A model generated the notes under the pieces. That model saw only the letters and a program-made list of their open reading frames with translations. It did not search any database and was not told the origin of the DNA. This document shows, piece by piece, positions 39,198 through 51,816 of a stretch of 64,000 nt of DNA. Source of the DNA: Raphanus sativus. Taxonomy: Eukaryota > Streptophyta > Magnoliopsida > Brassicales > Brassicaceae. A program made the translations under genes and the position numbers. The stretch spans positions 6,448,001 to 6,512,000 of the forward strand of contig NC_079515.1 of the NCBI RefSeq assembly GCF_000801105.2. Direction: 5' to 3'. Each line of letters opens with the position of its first letter. Positions within the stretch are counted from its first letter, which is position 1.

Positions 39198-40432
39198 ATG
39201 GGTAGATGGGCAATCGCAGTACACGGCGGCGCCGGAATCGACCCTAATCTTCCCGTAGAGAGACAAGAACAGGCGAAACAGCTTTTAACTCGTTGTCTTA
39301 ACCTCGGCATAGCAGCTTTACGCTCTAACGTCTCTGCCATTGACGTCGTTGAGCTCGTCGTACGTGTTCTCTTTCATGTCTCTATATTTTATTTAACATT
39401 TTTATTTTGGTTCTAAACGATTGACGCATGTGCAGATTAGAGAATTAGAGACGGATCCTTTGTTCAACTCGGGCCGTGGATCTGCTTTGACGGAACAAGG
39501 AACGGTGGAGATGGAAGCGAGCATTATGGACGGTACGAAGAGACGATGCGGCGCCGTTTCGGGGATAACCACCGTGAAGAATCCTATCTCTCTCGCTCGT
39601 CTCGTTATGGACAAATCTCCCCACTCTTATCTAGCCTTCTCAGGCGCGGAGGAGTTCGCTCGTAAACAGGTATTTTTATTTTACTATTTTACCCCTGCGA
39701 TTTTTATTCTTAACCGCTCGGTTAATTTTATCGCTTAACCGGAATCGATCGGTTTATAGGGAGTTGAGATTGTAGACAACGAGTACTTTGTCACGGAAGA
39801 CAACGTGGGGATGCTTAAGCTGGCCAAAGAAGCTAACTCAATCTTGGTAATATAAGATTTGACTTAATCTCCACCGTTCATTTATTCACCGCACGTTTTT
39901 AATCGTGTGGTCTGTGTTTTTCTTGTTTCTTTTTTTTCAGTTTGATTACCGTATCCCGCTAGGATGCGCCGGTGCAGCCGTAACCGACAGTCCTATAGTG
40001 ATGAACGGTCTACCGATAAGCATTTACGCGCCGGAGACGGTAGGATGCGTGGTGGTTGACAGAGAAGGACGGTGCGCCGCCGGGACATCAACGGGAGGTC
40101 TAATGAACAAGATGATGGGGAGGATAGGAGACTCGCCGTTGATAGGAGCCGGGACGTATGCGTCTGAGCTTTGTGGCGTGTCGTGTACCGGAGAAGGAGA
40201 AGCTATCATAAGGTCGACGCTGGCGCGTGACGTGTCGGCTGTTATGGAGTATAAAGGGGTCGGGCTTCAGGAAGCGGTTGATTATGTGATCAAGCATCGA
40301 CTGGACGAAGGGTTCGCTGGACTTATTGCTGTGTCGAATAAAGGAGAGGTGGTTTGTGGTTTTAATTGTAATGGGATGTTCAGAGGATGTGCAACTGAAG
40401 ATGGGTTCATGGAAGTTGCTATGTGGGAGTGA
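39198..40432 (+). CDS. ASPGB1: Isoaspartyl peptidase/L-asparaginase, potassium-dependent type
   Basis: Ntn-hydrolase that splits L-asparagine to aspartate and ammonia and removes isoaspartyl dipeptides; the B1 type in A. thaliana is activated by K+ and favours asparagine. Exons 39198-39359, 39436-39669, 39760-39846 and 39941-40432 give 324 residues (about 325 expected). The start reads [16 protein letters not shown]. Autocleavage should occur before Thr210 in AAGTSTGG, generating the alpha and beta chains with Thr210 as nucleophile. [12 protein letters not shown] and [12 protein letters not shown] are the substrate-site motifs of the beta chain. It lies next to PSAH as At3g16150 does. No lesions. 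Confidence 0.95.
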
Positions 40433-40760
40433 GAGAGATTTTATTTATTTATTTATTTTAAATGGCTTAGTGTGCTATTATTATCATCATCCCTTCTTTG
40501 TTGCTTAGTACCTTTTCATGAATCCAAATCTCGATGTACTTGTGGACACGATCTCTGAAAGTTTTAAGCAGCTCCATTCCATGCTCCTTGTATATGTCAG
40601 TTTCATGGGCCCTCGTCTTGGCCTCTTTACACTGAAGAATCCACCTCTCCACGTCTTAGTAAACATGATTCCAAGGGAATTGACATTGTAATATGTTCTC
40701 GGGCTTCTTAGAGCACCCCATTGGTGAACTCTTCATTCTCGTTTCCCAATGTAATTTTTA
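40433..40760 (-). other. ASPGB1 3' region with an unexplained minus-strand open stretch
   Basis: On the minus strand 40652-40467 reads MERWILQCKEAKTRAHETDI, then YKEHGMELLKTFRDRVHKYI, then EIWIHEK, a 61-codon charged, coding-like stretch. Codons upstream in the same frame are interrupted by a stop. I do not recognise the family; it could be a fragment of a lost gene. A (TTTA)n run lies at 40441-40459. Confidence 0.3.
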
Positions 40761-41021
40761 TACTCCCTCTGTATCATTTTAAGTGATGTTTAAGGTTTTT
40801 ACACAAAGATTAAAAAAATACAAATTTTTATGGAATTTATCTTGGTTACATAAAATTTCATTAAATAAAATCAGTCTAACCAATAAAAAAACATGTAATA
40901 TTTTGTAATTGGTTGCAAATTTCAGTTGACATTAAATTTTATCTTGAAATGTGAGAACATCACTTATTATGAAACAAAATAAAAATGCTTAAACAACACT
41001 TAAAATGATACAGAGGGAGTA
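40761..41021. mobile_element. Stowaway-type MITE (third, AAGTG family)
   Basis: It starts TACTCCCTCTGTATCATTTTAAG and ends CTTAAAATGATACAGAGGGAGTA, near-perfect inverted ends of more than 20 bases with TA at both edges. Length is 261 bp, non-coding. Internal phrases (TTATCTTGGTTA, CCAATAAAAAA, TTTGTAATTGGT) match those in the split MITE at 46.6-47.6 kb, so both are the same subfamily. Confidence 0.88.
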
Positions 41022-42707
41022 ATTTTTTATTTTTTTTTTCATTTGATTTTTTTTTTTTAAATTAATGAACAGACCAGTCGCATGTCGTGAGGCCCGCGGA
41101 ACAGTGGTTGAACCGTCTTTTACCAGTGATCTTTTCCGACCCAGATTCACCTCCATCTCATTATTATATATTTTTTTTTTTGAAAATCGTGTGAACCCCC
41201 TAAAAACCTTTAATGCAAATGCTTTTTCGAGAAGATTCATGTTGTTCAGAGTCCAGAGAAAAACAGATGGTTGGATACTTTTCACTGGCATTCCCACTGT
41301 CGATGCAGTTACAGTTTTCTAAACACATTAGCCTGAAAGCATTTGCAGTACTTGTTCAAGCACTTAGTTCTTGAAAGCTCTTGAAAGCAGCCGAATTTCA
41401 GTATCATGTGTAGCCTTGTACTACAACATTACAAGCGCAGATCACTCTTGAGACTTACAAATCTGAAAAAGATGTGAAATCCCTCAAAAAGTTCACCAAC
41501 GGCAAGTGTATGTACACTGTTTTCCAATATTCTAGGAGTTATTTAGTCCATTTTACATGGTGATATGTTTCAGTCAAATAATATCTTAGCTTTCTTTTTC
41601 CAAGTTAGACAGGGTGGAAGATAGTTGACTGAAGACATGAAATGTGTGCAAAATGTTAGCTAATTATCACAACTGGTAATACCATTATCAACGGTAAGGA
41701 TCACAGAGCTGGAATTTTCTGGTAAATGAAAAGACAAGTGGCAGAATGCTTAACCACTAATCAGCAATTACCAAGATAAAAAAGTGTATAGCAACTCTGA
41801 CATCTAGGAATGGAGGCGGATCAAGTATTACCATATTTTCCATTATTTGATATCTGATATTTGCTTTGTATTTTACAAATATCTAATTTTTTATTTGTTT
41901 TATTTCGGAAAAATATGGATATCAGGAAAACGAAATATTCAAAAAATTTACAGATATTTGCGGATATTTATGGATATCTCATCATTTGGTTCAATACAAA
42001 TAAATTTAGAAAAACCATACAAGTTTGTTTTCAAAAATATATTTTACATGATATAGAATAAAAATAAAATTTAGCGAAATTATATATTTCATAAATTTTT
42101 AAAAATAATTAAATATTTTTATAAAACATAAAATTTTAGAAAACTAAAGTTTGTAAGAATTTTATATACTTTTCTTAATTTAATACTTCTATAAGTAAAT
42201 TTAATAAAAAAAGTTTAATAATTTATATGTTAGAAGTTGGAATGAGTCAGATATCTAACTTTGAAATTTTAGAATTATATGATTTACTTCATTTTTAGTG
42301 GATATTGATTTCAAATATTTTTTTATTTTGAAAACTTACGAATATTAAAATCAAATCATCGAGTAATAAAAGGTCCGTGCCAACCCACATCCACCATGAT
42401 CACCACCATTATTCTCAAAATATGACATCGAAAACAAAAAAAACCATCAACGCACGTGGCGAATTCTCACGTTGAAAGCTTGGATAAGTCAGACGCGGCA
42501 CCAACGTTTTCGGTCGCGATTTTATGTTTCCGACAAAGAGAAAGGCTTTTTATTTTTAATTTTCGCGATTGAAACCTAACATGAACGGCTACGTTATTTG
42601 ACTGTACGAATAGAAACAAAAATAGCCAAAAGCTTTGATCAAAAAATTTCAATGATCTTCTTTTTTTTTAATTAATTAACGAGCGTCAACAACACAGGTA
42701 CTACAAA
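41022..42707. other. Spacer upstream of the AAE13 pseudogene
   Basis: Contains overlapping ORFs on both strands near 40989-41322 with no family features, and an AT-rich block at 41.8-42.35 kb with repeated GATATTTG / GGATATC phrases typical of degraded transposon DNA. The last 250 bases are probably the old AAE13 promoter. Confidence 0.4.
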
Positions 42708-45700
42708 ATGAAAGCTACATTAAAGAGTTTCAACTACTTGTCTGTCATAAACAACCCTCATCATCGTCATCTCCACAACTCCACAATCTTGTCCTCCCTG
42801 AATTCTGTGTTTCGATTCTTCCGATCTAACCATCTCTTCAGTAAGTTCTCTTTATCCGAATCTGTTTTTGTCGGTAATTATGATCTGTCTGTTTCACGTT
42901 GCTTGGTTCGGATTCGTCTCTCTTTTTTTCTTTTTATCTTAACCGCATCTTACATGTTCGACGAAATGTCTTAAAAATTCGTTTTCGGTATACAACGTTT
43001 GATCACCCGTCCCAACTCAACAATTATGTTATTTGATCTCAAATTTTTTCAGCTTCTCCAAGGAAATATACAGTCTCCTCTTTGGTTTATTTTGGATCTC
43101 TTGTTTAAATATAATTTGCTTTTATTACTTTTAAATTATACATCACCAAATGATCTCTATGTGAGTAATGATGCAGGTACACAGTGTGGTTCACTCATGG
43201 AAGTGTGTAAAGCGGTTTTTTCACAAGGGTCAAATGCGTGTGATCGGGTAGCTATTAAAGCCGATGGGATGAGTTACTCTTATGCCCAGCTTACTTCCTC
43301 TGCCTTGACAATATCTCAACTGTTCCACAACGAAAATGTATGGTGATCGGTTTGAATTTGTAGCTTTTTTCTCTTGACAAAGCCTCTTAAAAGTTAATAG
43401 GTTTCTTTTTATTGGACTTTACTCTTGTCTGCATTTTTTTCTGTAGGGAGGTGAAACTAGGAAGTATGGTAGTCTTCAAGGAGCTAGAGTTGGGATTGTG
43501 GCGAAACCTTCAGCTGAGTTTGTTGCAGGAGTCCTTGGGACTTGGTTTAGTGGTGGCGTTGCCGTTCCACTTGCACTCAGCTATCCTGAGGCTGAACTCT
43601 TATATGTCATGAGTAACTCGGTATGTTGAAAATCTATTTGCCTTCCTATTTTTTTGAGACCCTTCCTGCTAGTTTGTAGTACTCACTTTAGGGATGATCG
43701 GCTTTATGCCTTTATCACAATATTCAAACAAACAAAAAAATCGTATAAGCTATTAGTCATTCTTCTTAGGTTTCTCTGATCTTAGTTGTATGCTCAGAGT
43801 GTTGATCGCTCATTTAACCTATTGATTTTCTAGAATCAGTTGAGGCTAATATAGAAAAGCCTTAGGTTTTCCTGGCTGGCTCTGTCTTCTACCACATTCA
43901 AGCGTTGCAAAATGAGTGTGTGCTATGGTGCTCTCAACTCTGTAATAAGAGTTGTTGACATTTTCTGGGACTATAATCCTGTTTGTTGTCTTTGGAATCT
44001 AGGACATATCTGTGTTATTGAGCACGGAGGACCATAGTGAAACTATGAAAACTATAGCAGCAAAAAGCAACGCTCGCTTTCTTCTGATTCCCCCTCTTCT
44101 TAACTCTACTTCAGAAACTGTTACAAACAATCAGTTTCAAGATGACAGTTTTCAAGAAGACGGAAAACTTCTAGGTAAATTTTGAATTATACTTGAAATC
44201 ATGAACTATATTCAAAGCTGATTTTTTGAAATTTTGCTACCATACATTCAATCAATTATTAGTATGTCTTTTCCACATCACATCAGTTTTTTTCTTTGAG
44301 CAGATGATCCAGCATTGATAGTCTACACTAGTGGTTACAACTGGTAAACCAAAGGGAGTTGTCCATACTCACAAAAGCATAAATTCCCAGGTATATATAT
44401 ATATATATAAATATTATATATATATATATATATTATATATATATATATATATATTCAACCTCCACATGCATTAGCAACTGTGATCTCTTCTGAGCATTAG
44501 AAGTACTCATCTGTCTCTCCAGTGGGTAAGGGAAAATGATGATTTAACTTGGAAGCTTGTAAATGTTGCAGGTTAGAATGCTAACTGAAGCTGTGGGAGT
44601 ACACATCTGCTGATCACTTCCTCCATTGCCTCCCACTACATCATGTTCATGCCTTTTTAACGCTTTATTTGCTCCTCTTTACGCTCGGTCTTCGGTAATT
44701 TATATATGTTTCGGCTAACTATTTGAAAAATAACTTACTTGAAATTAACAGGCTGGTTACTGATGTTTACAATTCCTCCTTAAAGGTTGAGTTTTTACCC
44801 AAATTTAGTGTTAGTGGAATCTGCGCAGATGGCGTGAATCATATCCATTGAATGATGAGAAAACGACAACGCCATAAACTGTATTTACTGGAGTAAGTTT
44901 CTCTTTGTTTCTGCTTCCTTAATACTACGTTTTAATTTTAAGAGAGATTCAGGCTTGAGAGAGAAATATAGCATTTCAATTGGTTAAAAAGTGAATGTTG
45001 TGATATACAGGTTCCAACCATGTATACTCGGTTGATAAACAAGGTTATGAAGCAATGGATCTAGAAACGAGGAGTCAAGCGCTTTTGCCGCGCAGAAGCT
45101 TCGCCTAATGGTAAGCAACCAAATGTTTGAGAAGCGCTAATACAAGCTTAATTACTACTAGCGTTATTATATCCTTAGTGCTAACATTGTTTGCTGATGA
45201 AAAAACATTCACAGATGTCTGGCTCCTCTGCTCTTCCTAGACCGGTCATGCACCAGTGGGAAAGTATCACAGGTCATCGTCTTTTGGAACGATATGGCAT
45301 GACTGAGGTAACTATATTTTTCTTGTCTCTTTTAGTTACATACACAATACCTTTTAGAAACATGTTTCTTAGTAGTTCAATATTTGTTCAATATTCATAG
45401 TTTGTAATGGCAATATCAAACCCTCTACTGGGTGCAAGGAAAGCAGGAACTGTAGGCAAACCGCTTCCCGTGTGGAGGGTCAGTTAGATCTTTTCCTCCT
45501 TTTAACTAAGTTACTAATATTATAGGCTAAGATTGTGTATAAACATTATAGGCTAAGATTGTACAAGATGAAAATGATGCGGATGGAGTGGGTGAGATTT
45601 GTGTAAAGAGCCCATCTTTGTTCAAGGAGTACTGGAATCTTCCAGAAGTGACTAAAGAATCATTCACGGAAGATGGATACTTCAAGACGGGAGATGCTGG

Positions 45701-46550
45701 TAGAGTGGATGAGGAAGGATATTACGTGATTCTAGGACGTAAGCAGAAAAAACAAAAGGACATTCGGACACAACTTATAAGTGGCTTTGTGTTTCCATCT
45801 CTTGATATATTCCTTTTTGGGTGTTTTTAGGTACTAGCGCTGATATTATGAAGGTTGGAGGATACAAGTTGTCTGCCTTAGAAATCGAATCTACCCTACT
45901 TGAGGTAAACACTAACATCCGTTTTGAGTTTATTTTTTGGGGTCATTGAAGGTATCATAAAGCTCTTCAGTAAACCAAGAAAGAAGCTGACTTAAACTGA
46001 AATATCTGGCCTTTGTTGTGTTCTGGCCAGCACCCTACGGTTGCAGAATGTTGTGTGTTGGGGTTACCAGACAAAGATTATTGGGGAAGCGGTTACAGCG
46101 ATAATTTGTAGTAGAGACTGGAGCAAAGAGGAAAAAAGAAGATGAGTCAAAACCTGTGATGACCTTAGAAGAACTCTGCGGTTGGCTAAAGACAAGCTTG
46201 CTCCTTACAAGGTAGTTTCTTTTTTTGCTGATTAGAAAACTTGACCAGGCCCACCCCACAAAGTAGTTTTTAAAATTATTCACCATCTTACTGATAAGGA
46301 GTATTATTCATGTCTTCTTTTTTTTTTCCAGCTGCCAACACGTTTGCTGATATGGGAGAGCTTGCCCCGCAACGCCATGGGAAAGGTAACTAAAAAGCTT
46401 TTACTGAATGATATATTTTGAGAGATGGTTGTTTGGTGTAAGAATCGATTCTCATATATATATATATATATATATATATTTTGAATGTGGTTTTCGAGTT
46501 TGCAGGTGAACAAGAAAGAGCTAAAGAAATCTCTGGATCATCAAGAGTAA
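42708..46550 (+). pseudogene. AAE13: Malonyl-CoA synthetase pseudogene (AAE13)
   Basis: AAE13 is an acyl-activating enzyme that makes malonyl-CoA from malonate in cytosol and mitochondria. The early exons read cleanly: 42708-42840 (mitochondrial-type leader MKATLKSFNYLSV), 43177-43337, 43447-43620 and 44003-44174. In the next exon the AMP-binding motif TSGTTGKPKG is broken: an extra T at about 44335 shifts the frame, giving TAA at 44345-44347. Further lesions follow: an extra G near 44593, a missing G near 44650, a missing G in the SGIWRRW segment near 44824, TAA in the same exon near 44876, and a shift plus TAG near 45062. Later exons still read well ([57 protein letters not shown]). It sits at the At3g16170 position. 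It cannot make a full enzyme. Confidence 0.92.
44391..44456. repeat. (TA)n microsatellite in an AAE13 pseudogene intron
   Basis: Long interrupted runs of TA dinucleotides directly after a donor site. A second (TA)n run lies at about 46454-46479 in the last intron. Confidence 0.85.
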
Positions 46551-46608
46551 ATTCTCACTATTTGCATCTTTTTCTTTGATTGTAATACACATAAGATTAA
46601 TAAATAAT

Positions 46609-47606
46609 TATTTCATCTGTATCATTTTAAGTGGATTTAAAGATATTTTCACAAAACTTAAAATTCAAAATTTTATGTAATTTATCTTGGTTATATATAA
46701 AATAGCATTAAATAAAATTAGTTTAACCAATAAAAAAGATAGAATATTTTGTAATCGGTAACAAATTTTAAATGACACCTTTTTTTCATCTAATTTATTT
46801 CCATAAAAACGGGTCAAAGCCCATAACCGAAGACTACAACATTAAAAAAACAAAGCAAAGCCAAACAGTAGGGCAAGCTAAAGATAACATTAGGGTTTAC
46901 AGCCCTAAACGAACATCCGATCCATTACACAAAGAGGCGTCCCCAACCCACGCGTCGAGAAGATTTTGCATGGGTGAACACGTGTCGTGATCCTCAACTG
47001 CGAGGAGACACGCGTCACAAGGCCCGCCCCCACCTGACTCCCACCGAGTCACCACCGATCTTCCACCGAGTTACCACCGGTCTTTCACCGGATCACAACC
47101 GGAACCACGAATCCGATCCTAGATCTCACCATCGGTCATACTGGAAGAGAAAAAACATCATTGATTCTCATCTTCTTCTCCAACGTCTTCTATTTTCCAA
47201 CCTGAGAAGCCTCAATCGGCAAACGCCGAGAGCAAGCAGAATCGTTGAGTCTTCAACCATGAGAAGACCATGCAGATCTCTCGGATACCTTCTTACAATA
47301 AAGCTGTCGTCGCCACGAACGAGTGCGACGCAGAGACGAAGCCGACCGTTCACCTTCAACTGGACATATGCAACGTCGGAGTCAAAAGCCGCCATCGTCT
47401 TCGAGAAGAACCACGACGCGGAGTCTAAGCCAAACGACCACCAAAAGGAGCGTCGCTGGAGTCAGAGAGCCAAAAACCAATTCGGCAAGATCAAACTCTC
47501 TCTCTTCCACTTTTCTTCTGTAAAAGATCCTAGAGAGAGAACAGAGAAAAAGGAGAGAGAGAGAGAGTCTCATTTTAAATGACACTTAAATAATACGGAG
47601 GGAGTA
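46609..47606. mobile_element. Stowaway-type MITE split by a later insertion
   Basis: The left part (46609-46778) begins TTTCATCTGTATCATTTTAAGTG and the right part (47586-47606) ends ATACGGAGGGAGTA. Together they match the MITE at 40761-41021. The two halves are separated by a 793-bp retroposon with a duplicated target, so the MITE is the older element. Confidence 0.8.
46779..47571 (-). mobile_element. 793-bp non-LTR retroposon nested in a MITE (Sadhu-like?)
   Basis: ATTTTAAATGACAC occurs at 46765-46778 and 47572-47585 as a 14-base target duplication. On the minus strand the insert begins AGACTCTCTCTCTCTCTCC and ends in a short A-rich tail after TTAGATGAAAAAAA. It is GC-rich compared with its surroundings and has no reverse transcriptase. 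Open stretches (plus 46974-47582; minus 47168-47395 and 47382-47585) lack known domains. It is either a SINE-like or Sadhu-like non-autonomous retroposon, an internally deleted LINE, or a processed copy of a transcript. The Sadhu suggestion rests on size, tail and duplication only. Confidence 0.7.
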
Positions 47607-48019
47607 TAAAATTGTGGTTAAGTTACAAGGATCAAGACCAGCTATTTTATAGTATATCTTAATGATATTCCTGTTACTCTGCTCATCATCATAAAGAACA
47701 AATCATTTTCAAGTTTGAATAAATTGCAAGCAAAGGTAGGGCCAAAATCAGCTGTGGTTGAGGTTTAAAGAAAGAGATAGAGAAATCATTCATAACATAA
47801 AACTACCATTTTGAAATTTTGATTCTTTAATCAAAATATAATACACACACCAACAATGGCTTTTGAAAGAAGAAGAATAAAATAAGCACACCTACTAAAA
47901 TAATCATCTACTTCCTAAATCCAAAATCAATAAAATATATAATAAATCTAATTACATACATAAAAAAGATTATATGACACACACCATGAATCATGAACAA
48001 AGAAACTAAATAAAAATCT

Positions 48020-51000
48020 TTAGTTTATTTTAACAACTTCTTCTTGTTCCTCCTCTCTCACGCCATTAACCTTATCATTCCTCACCTGATCCACCGTCGG
48101 ACCATACGACCAGCTACACACCACGTAATAGATAACATTAACGAAGCTCATGATCGCCAAAACCCAATAGTAATAATCATAATGACCCTTGTTGATATTA
48201 TCTTCAATCCAGCTCACTCCACCTTTCTTTGAGCTGTTCTTGATCACATTGAGTATCACACTAGCCAATATATTAGCCACAGCCATTCCTAGACCAAACA
48301 GCGCGGCAGCTATGCTCGACATGCTTTTGGGAAACTCGGTGTAGAAAAACTCTGTCTGTCCTATACCGGTTAAGGCCTCTGCTAAACCGTGTAGCACGTA
48401 CTGCGGTACAAGCCACATCGCTGAGATGTTCACCGTAGCAGTGGCGTTGCCTGCGAGTCCTTGGCTTATCGCGGTTCTCCTTCTGTAATGCTCAACAGTT
48501 GCGGAGACCGCCATCGCTAGGAATGATATGAATAGTCCTAACCCCATACGGATCTTGACGTTGATCCTAACCGGTCTACCTCGGATCTTGGAAGCTAATG
48601 GGAGGATGGCTCGGTCGTAGAGAACCACCCATGAGATTAGGGCTATGATAGTGAACATGCCGAAAGATCCAGCTGGGATTTTGAAGGTTGAATCGTCGCT
48701 CAAACGTCTGTCCATTGAGTTAGCTTGAAGCAGCTGAAACGAGTTCTGGCTCACGTTTATAGACATCATTATCCCCGTGGACCATACTGGTATCACCTTG
48801 ACCAAAGCCTTGAGTTCCTCAACTTGGTCTGTTGTGCAGAGTCTCCATGGGTTTAAGGCCAAACCATCAGAACCGATGTCTTCGTCGCGGTTTCTTATGA
48901 CACAAGCTTTGTTCAGAAACCTAATTATTATTTGCAACAATTCGTTAAAAGTCAAGAAAACAAATCCATTACGCTATATATAATTATGTATTCCCTTTGT
49001 TTTAAGAACATGAATAATTTTAAACAATTTTTTATTTCAAAAAGATTTATGTTTTACGTTTACTATATAATGTTTATTAGTAATTAATGGTAAATTATAA
49101 ATTTTAAAAAAGAAAAATATAATTATTCAAATACTATTGATTTGAACTTATGAAAAATAGCTAGATATAAAAAGATGCATCTCTAATCAAATTTTAATCT
49201 GTTTCTTTTTAATATGTTTGAACACAAAAAAAAAAGAATGGATCATATATAGAAACAGAATGAATAAATGTGAAGTAGATTTTATTTTACCTCAATTTGT
49301 CACTTGGAGCTTTGAGTTCAGAATCTTTCAAGTGGTGATAACAACCATACGAGTCACTCTGACCCGGTAACATTAACTTCCTGTTCACGTAAGCTGCAAC
49401 AGCCGCTTGAGCTAAACCAGTGAACAAGCTCTTGCTCACATTGCGTTTAACATACAGAGGAGACGCCAATACAAACACTAAACTCGCGAGTAGCATAAGA
49501 ATCGCTGGTATACCAAACCCAATTCTCCATCCTAGATGATCTTGAATGTAGACAATGACAGTGAAAGCGATCAAGACAGCAACCGATGACGAAGCGTAGT
49601 ACCAACCGAAGAAACTCTCAAGAACTCTTTCGTTCTTCGGATTCTCTTTGTTATCCAATTGATCAGCACCGAAGGCTAGAGAACACGGCCTGATACCACC
49701 TGATCCGATCGATATAAGTGCAAATGCGGAATACAAAAGAGCCAGTTGAGAAGATTTCGCTGCCGGGGAACTGCAGTTGGTTCCGGCTGATGCTATACAC
49801 GGTGATGGCTTCACTTGCGGTAACATCGCCGTTAGCCATAGTAGCACCATCCCCTGTAACGTTTAATATAGACAGTTCATTAGGAACATAAATGACACTT
49901 TATACAATCAAGTACTAAATAATTAGTGTAAATGCGATTAGCTTTACTAACATTTTCGACCTATTTACTATTCTTAGCATGGCAACATTAATAGAAATAT
50001 TGTGTTTGAATCTTTCGTAAAATCAGTAGATATATCTACAGAATATATACTTCCAAGAACAAGAATCCGAATATTAGGATTAGATCTATACGTCAGTTGT
50101 CATAATCAAACCAAAACATTTTGTTCTCATGGGAAAATGATTGACATATCATATATATTTCAAAATCAAATTGATGTCACGATATAGTTATCGATAAGGT
50201 TTTTTCAAGTGGGTGAGGTAAAAGTATGAACATTAATAATAGGACAAGATAGTACAAAAACATGGGTCACCCAGTCGATATTAACTTTCTGCCTAACGCT
50301 TCTATGATTGCCAAAACTAATGTCAAATCCTTAAATTGTGTGGCATAAGTGGGTCCACGTCAGCTTGTGGATCATAAAATAATGAAGTTCAGTTAAACTC
50401 AGAAATACAGCTTATATGAATTACTATAATGAAATTCATTTTAGCAAATAGTTTATAAATTCATAGTCAGATGTATTTTTCTTAATAGAGATTGAGTAGT
50501 GTGGTCACTCACAATCACTATTTGCCAGAGAAAGCCCACAGGGCCACAACCACAAGGTAAGTAACCAGATTTTTAAAGACTAAAATAGTATCTGATATTA
50601 ATGATTATTTAATACTTTATGATTATTTAAGACCTGTTGTTATATAATCACATGGACAATTCAGAATGCCTGGCTTTTGTATTTAATCTTTTACCGACTT
50701 TGATATTTTTAATGGAAACATATATAAAAAGAATATAGTGCTTTAGTTTTCATTAATTGGACAGCAGTTTCAGGGCTGCACATGCAGCATGTGAAACTTT
50801 TGACTCTTAATGGAAAGAGGCTTCTTCTACAAAGCTTAATCATAACTCTTTGAATAGAAAATTTACCGTGCATGTTTATTACCATAGACTGTATAGTACA
50901 TGACTCTAAGAGTTTTATGTTCAGCAAATAAACGGGTGTTAATGCTTCGGGAAAATAGGAAATGATACACATTTAGTAAAAAAAATACTTGACAAAAAAT

Positions 51001-51816
51001 CACCCTACCGAGATTTTTAATAAAGAAATAAACAACTTTAAAAACCTCGTACCATTTAATTCCAGTCCCTTAATTCTATGATTGTTAGATTTTTATTGAA
51101 TTCCCTTTGTTGTAAAAAATAATTTTTTTCTTTCACCCAAATCAGTCTAAACCGGGAAATATCATGTTAGGATTTCTAATTTTTTGTAAAAACGCAACTT
51201 TATATTCCCCTCCGTATTTACAAGAGACCGTATATAAAAAAAACATTATTCAAACCGAAAGCTAAGTGGTTAGAAAATTATTAATGTCAACGAACTAACT
51301 GTCGGGATTAAACCGGAGAACTTTTTGGAAGTAAACCGGAGAAGAAGCGTGAACCGGTTATGCGAGATTAACAAGAAAGATGAAAGTTTACCAGGAAACT
51401 GGAGAGAGAGGCAATGGCGATGGTGAGAAAGCGACCCAAATACGAATCTGATAGAAAAGCTCCAACGAGAGGCATGAAGTTAGTAGCAGCGACCCACATG
51501 AACAATACGGTTTGTCCTTTCACAATTCCCAAACCGTAGTCACTCATCAGGTAGAGTATCATGTTCTGTAGTAATCCGTAGCTCGCCACTTTCTCAAACC
51601 CCTCGTTTGCTTCATCCGTAAAGAACAAGAAGAAGAGTTAGAGTCCATCAAGAAAGCAGAGACATTTAAAGATTTGCATTGATAAAGAAGAGAGATGTAA
51701 TGGTTTATTGGTTTACCAATGATGAAGGGCATAGTGAGAAGACCACCCTTTCGTCTTCTTCTTATGGGTTGAAGCATCATCTCCTTTGACTCTGTTTGAT
51801 CCGGAGGGTTCTCCAT
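48020..51816 (-). CDS. NPF1.1: NRT1/PTR family nitrate transporter NPF1.1 (NRT1.12)
   Basis: Proton-coupled major-facilitator transporter. The A. thaliana orthologue helps move nitrate from xylem to phloem in mature leaves, redistributing it to growing leaves. Minus-strand exons 51816-51717, 51609-51392, 49853-49291 and 48920-48020 join in frame to 593 residues. TM1 carries the proton-coupling ExxEK motif (E36-GF-E39-K40). Family motifs include ISIGSGGIRPCSLAFGADQL, FFGWYYASSSVAVLIAFTV, KVIPVWSTGIMMSI and QTEFFYTEFPKSMSSIAAAL. Twelve hydrophobic spans are expected. Intron 2 is long (49854-51391). Placement after AAE13 matches At3g16180; the sister gene NPF1.2 lies in another block. Confidence 0.94.
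49854..51391 (-). other. Long intron 2 of NPF1.1
   Basis: 1,538 bases, much longer than the other introns of this gene (107 and 370 bases). AT-rich, with no coding region or complete transposon end seen. Minus-strand ORFs inside it (for example 50709-50972) look random. Confidence 0.5.

Noticed and set aside
40989..41322. ORFs on both strands downstream of the third MITE
   Set aside because: They overlap each other and the MITE edge, and neither has recognisable motifs.
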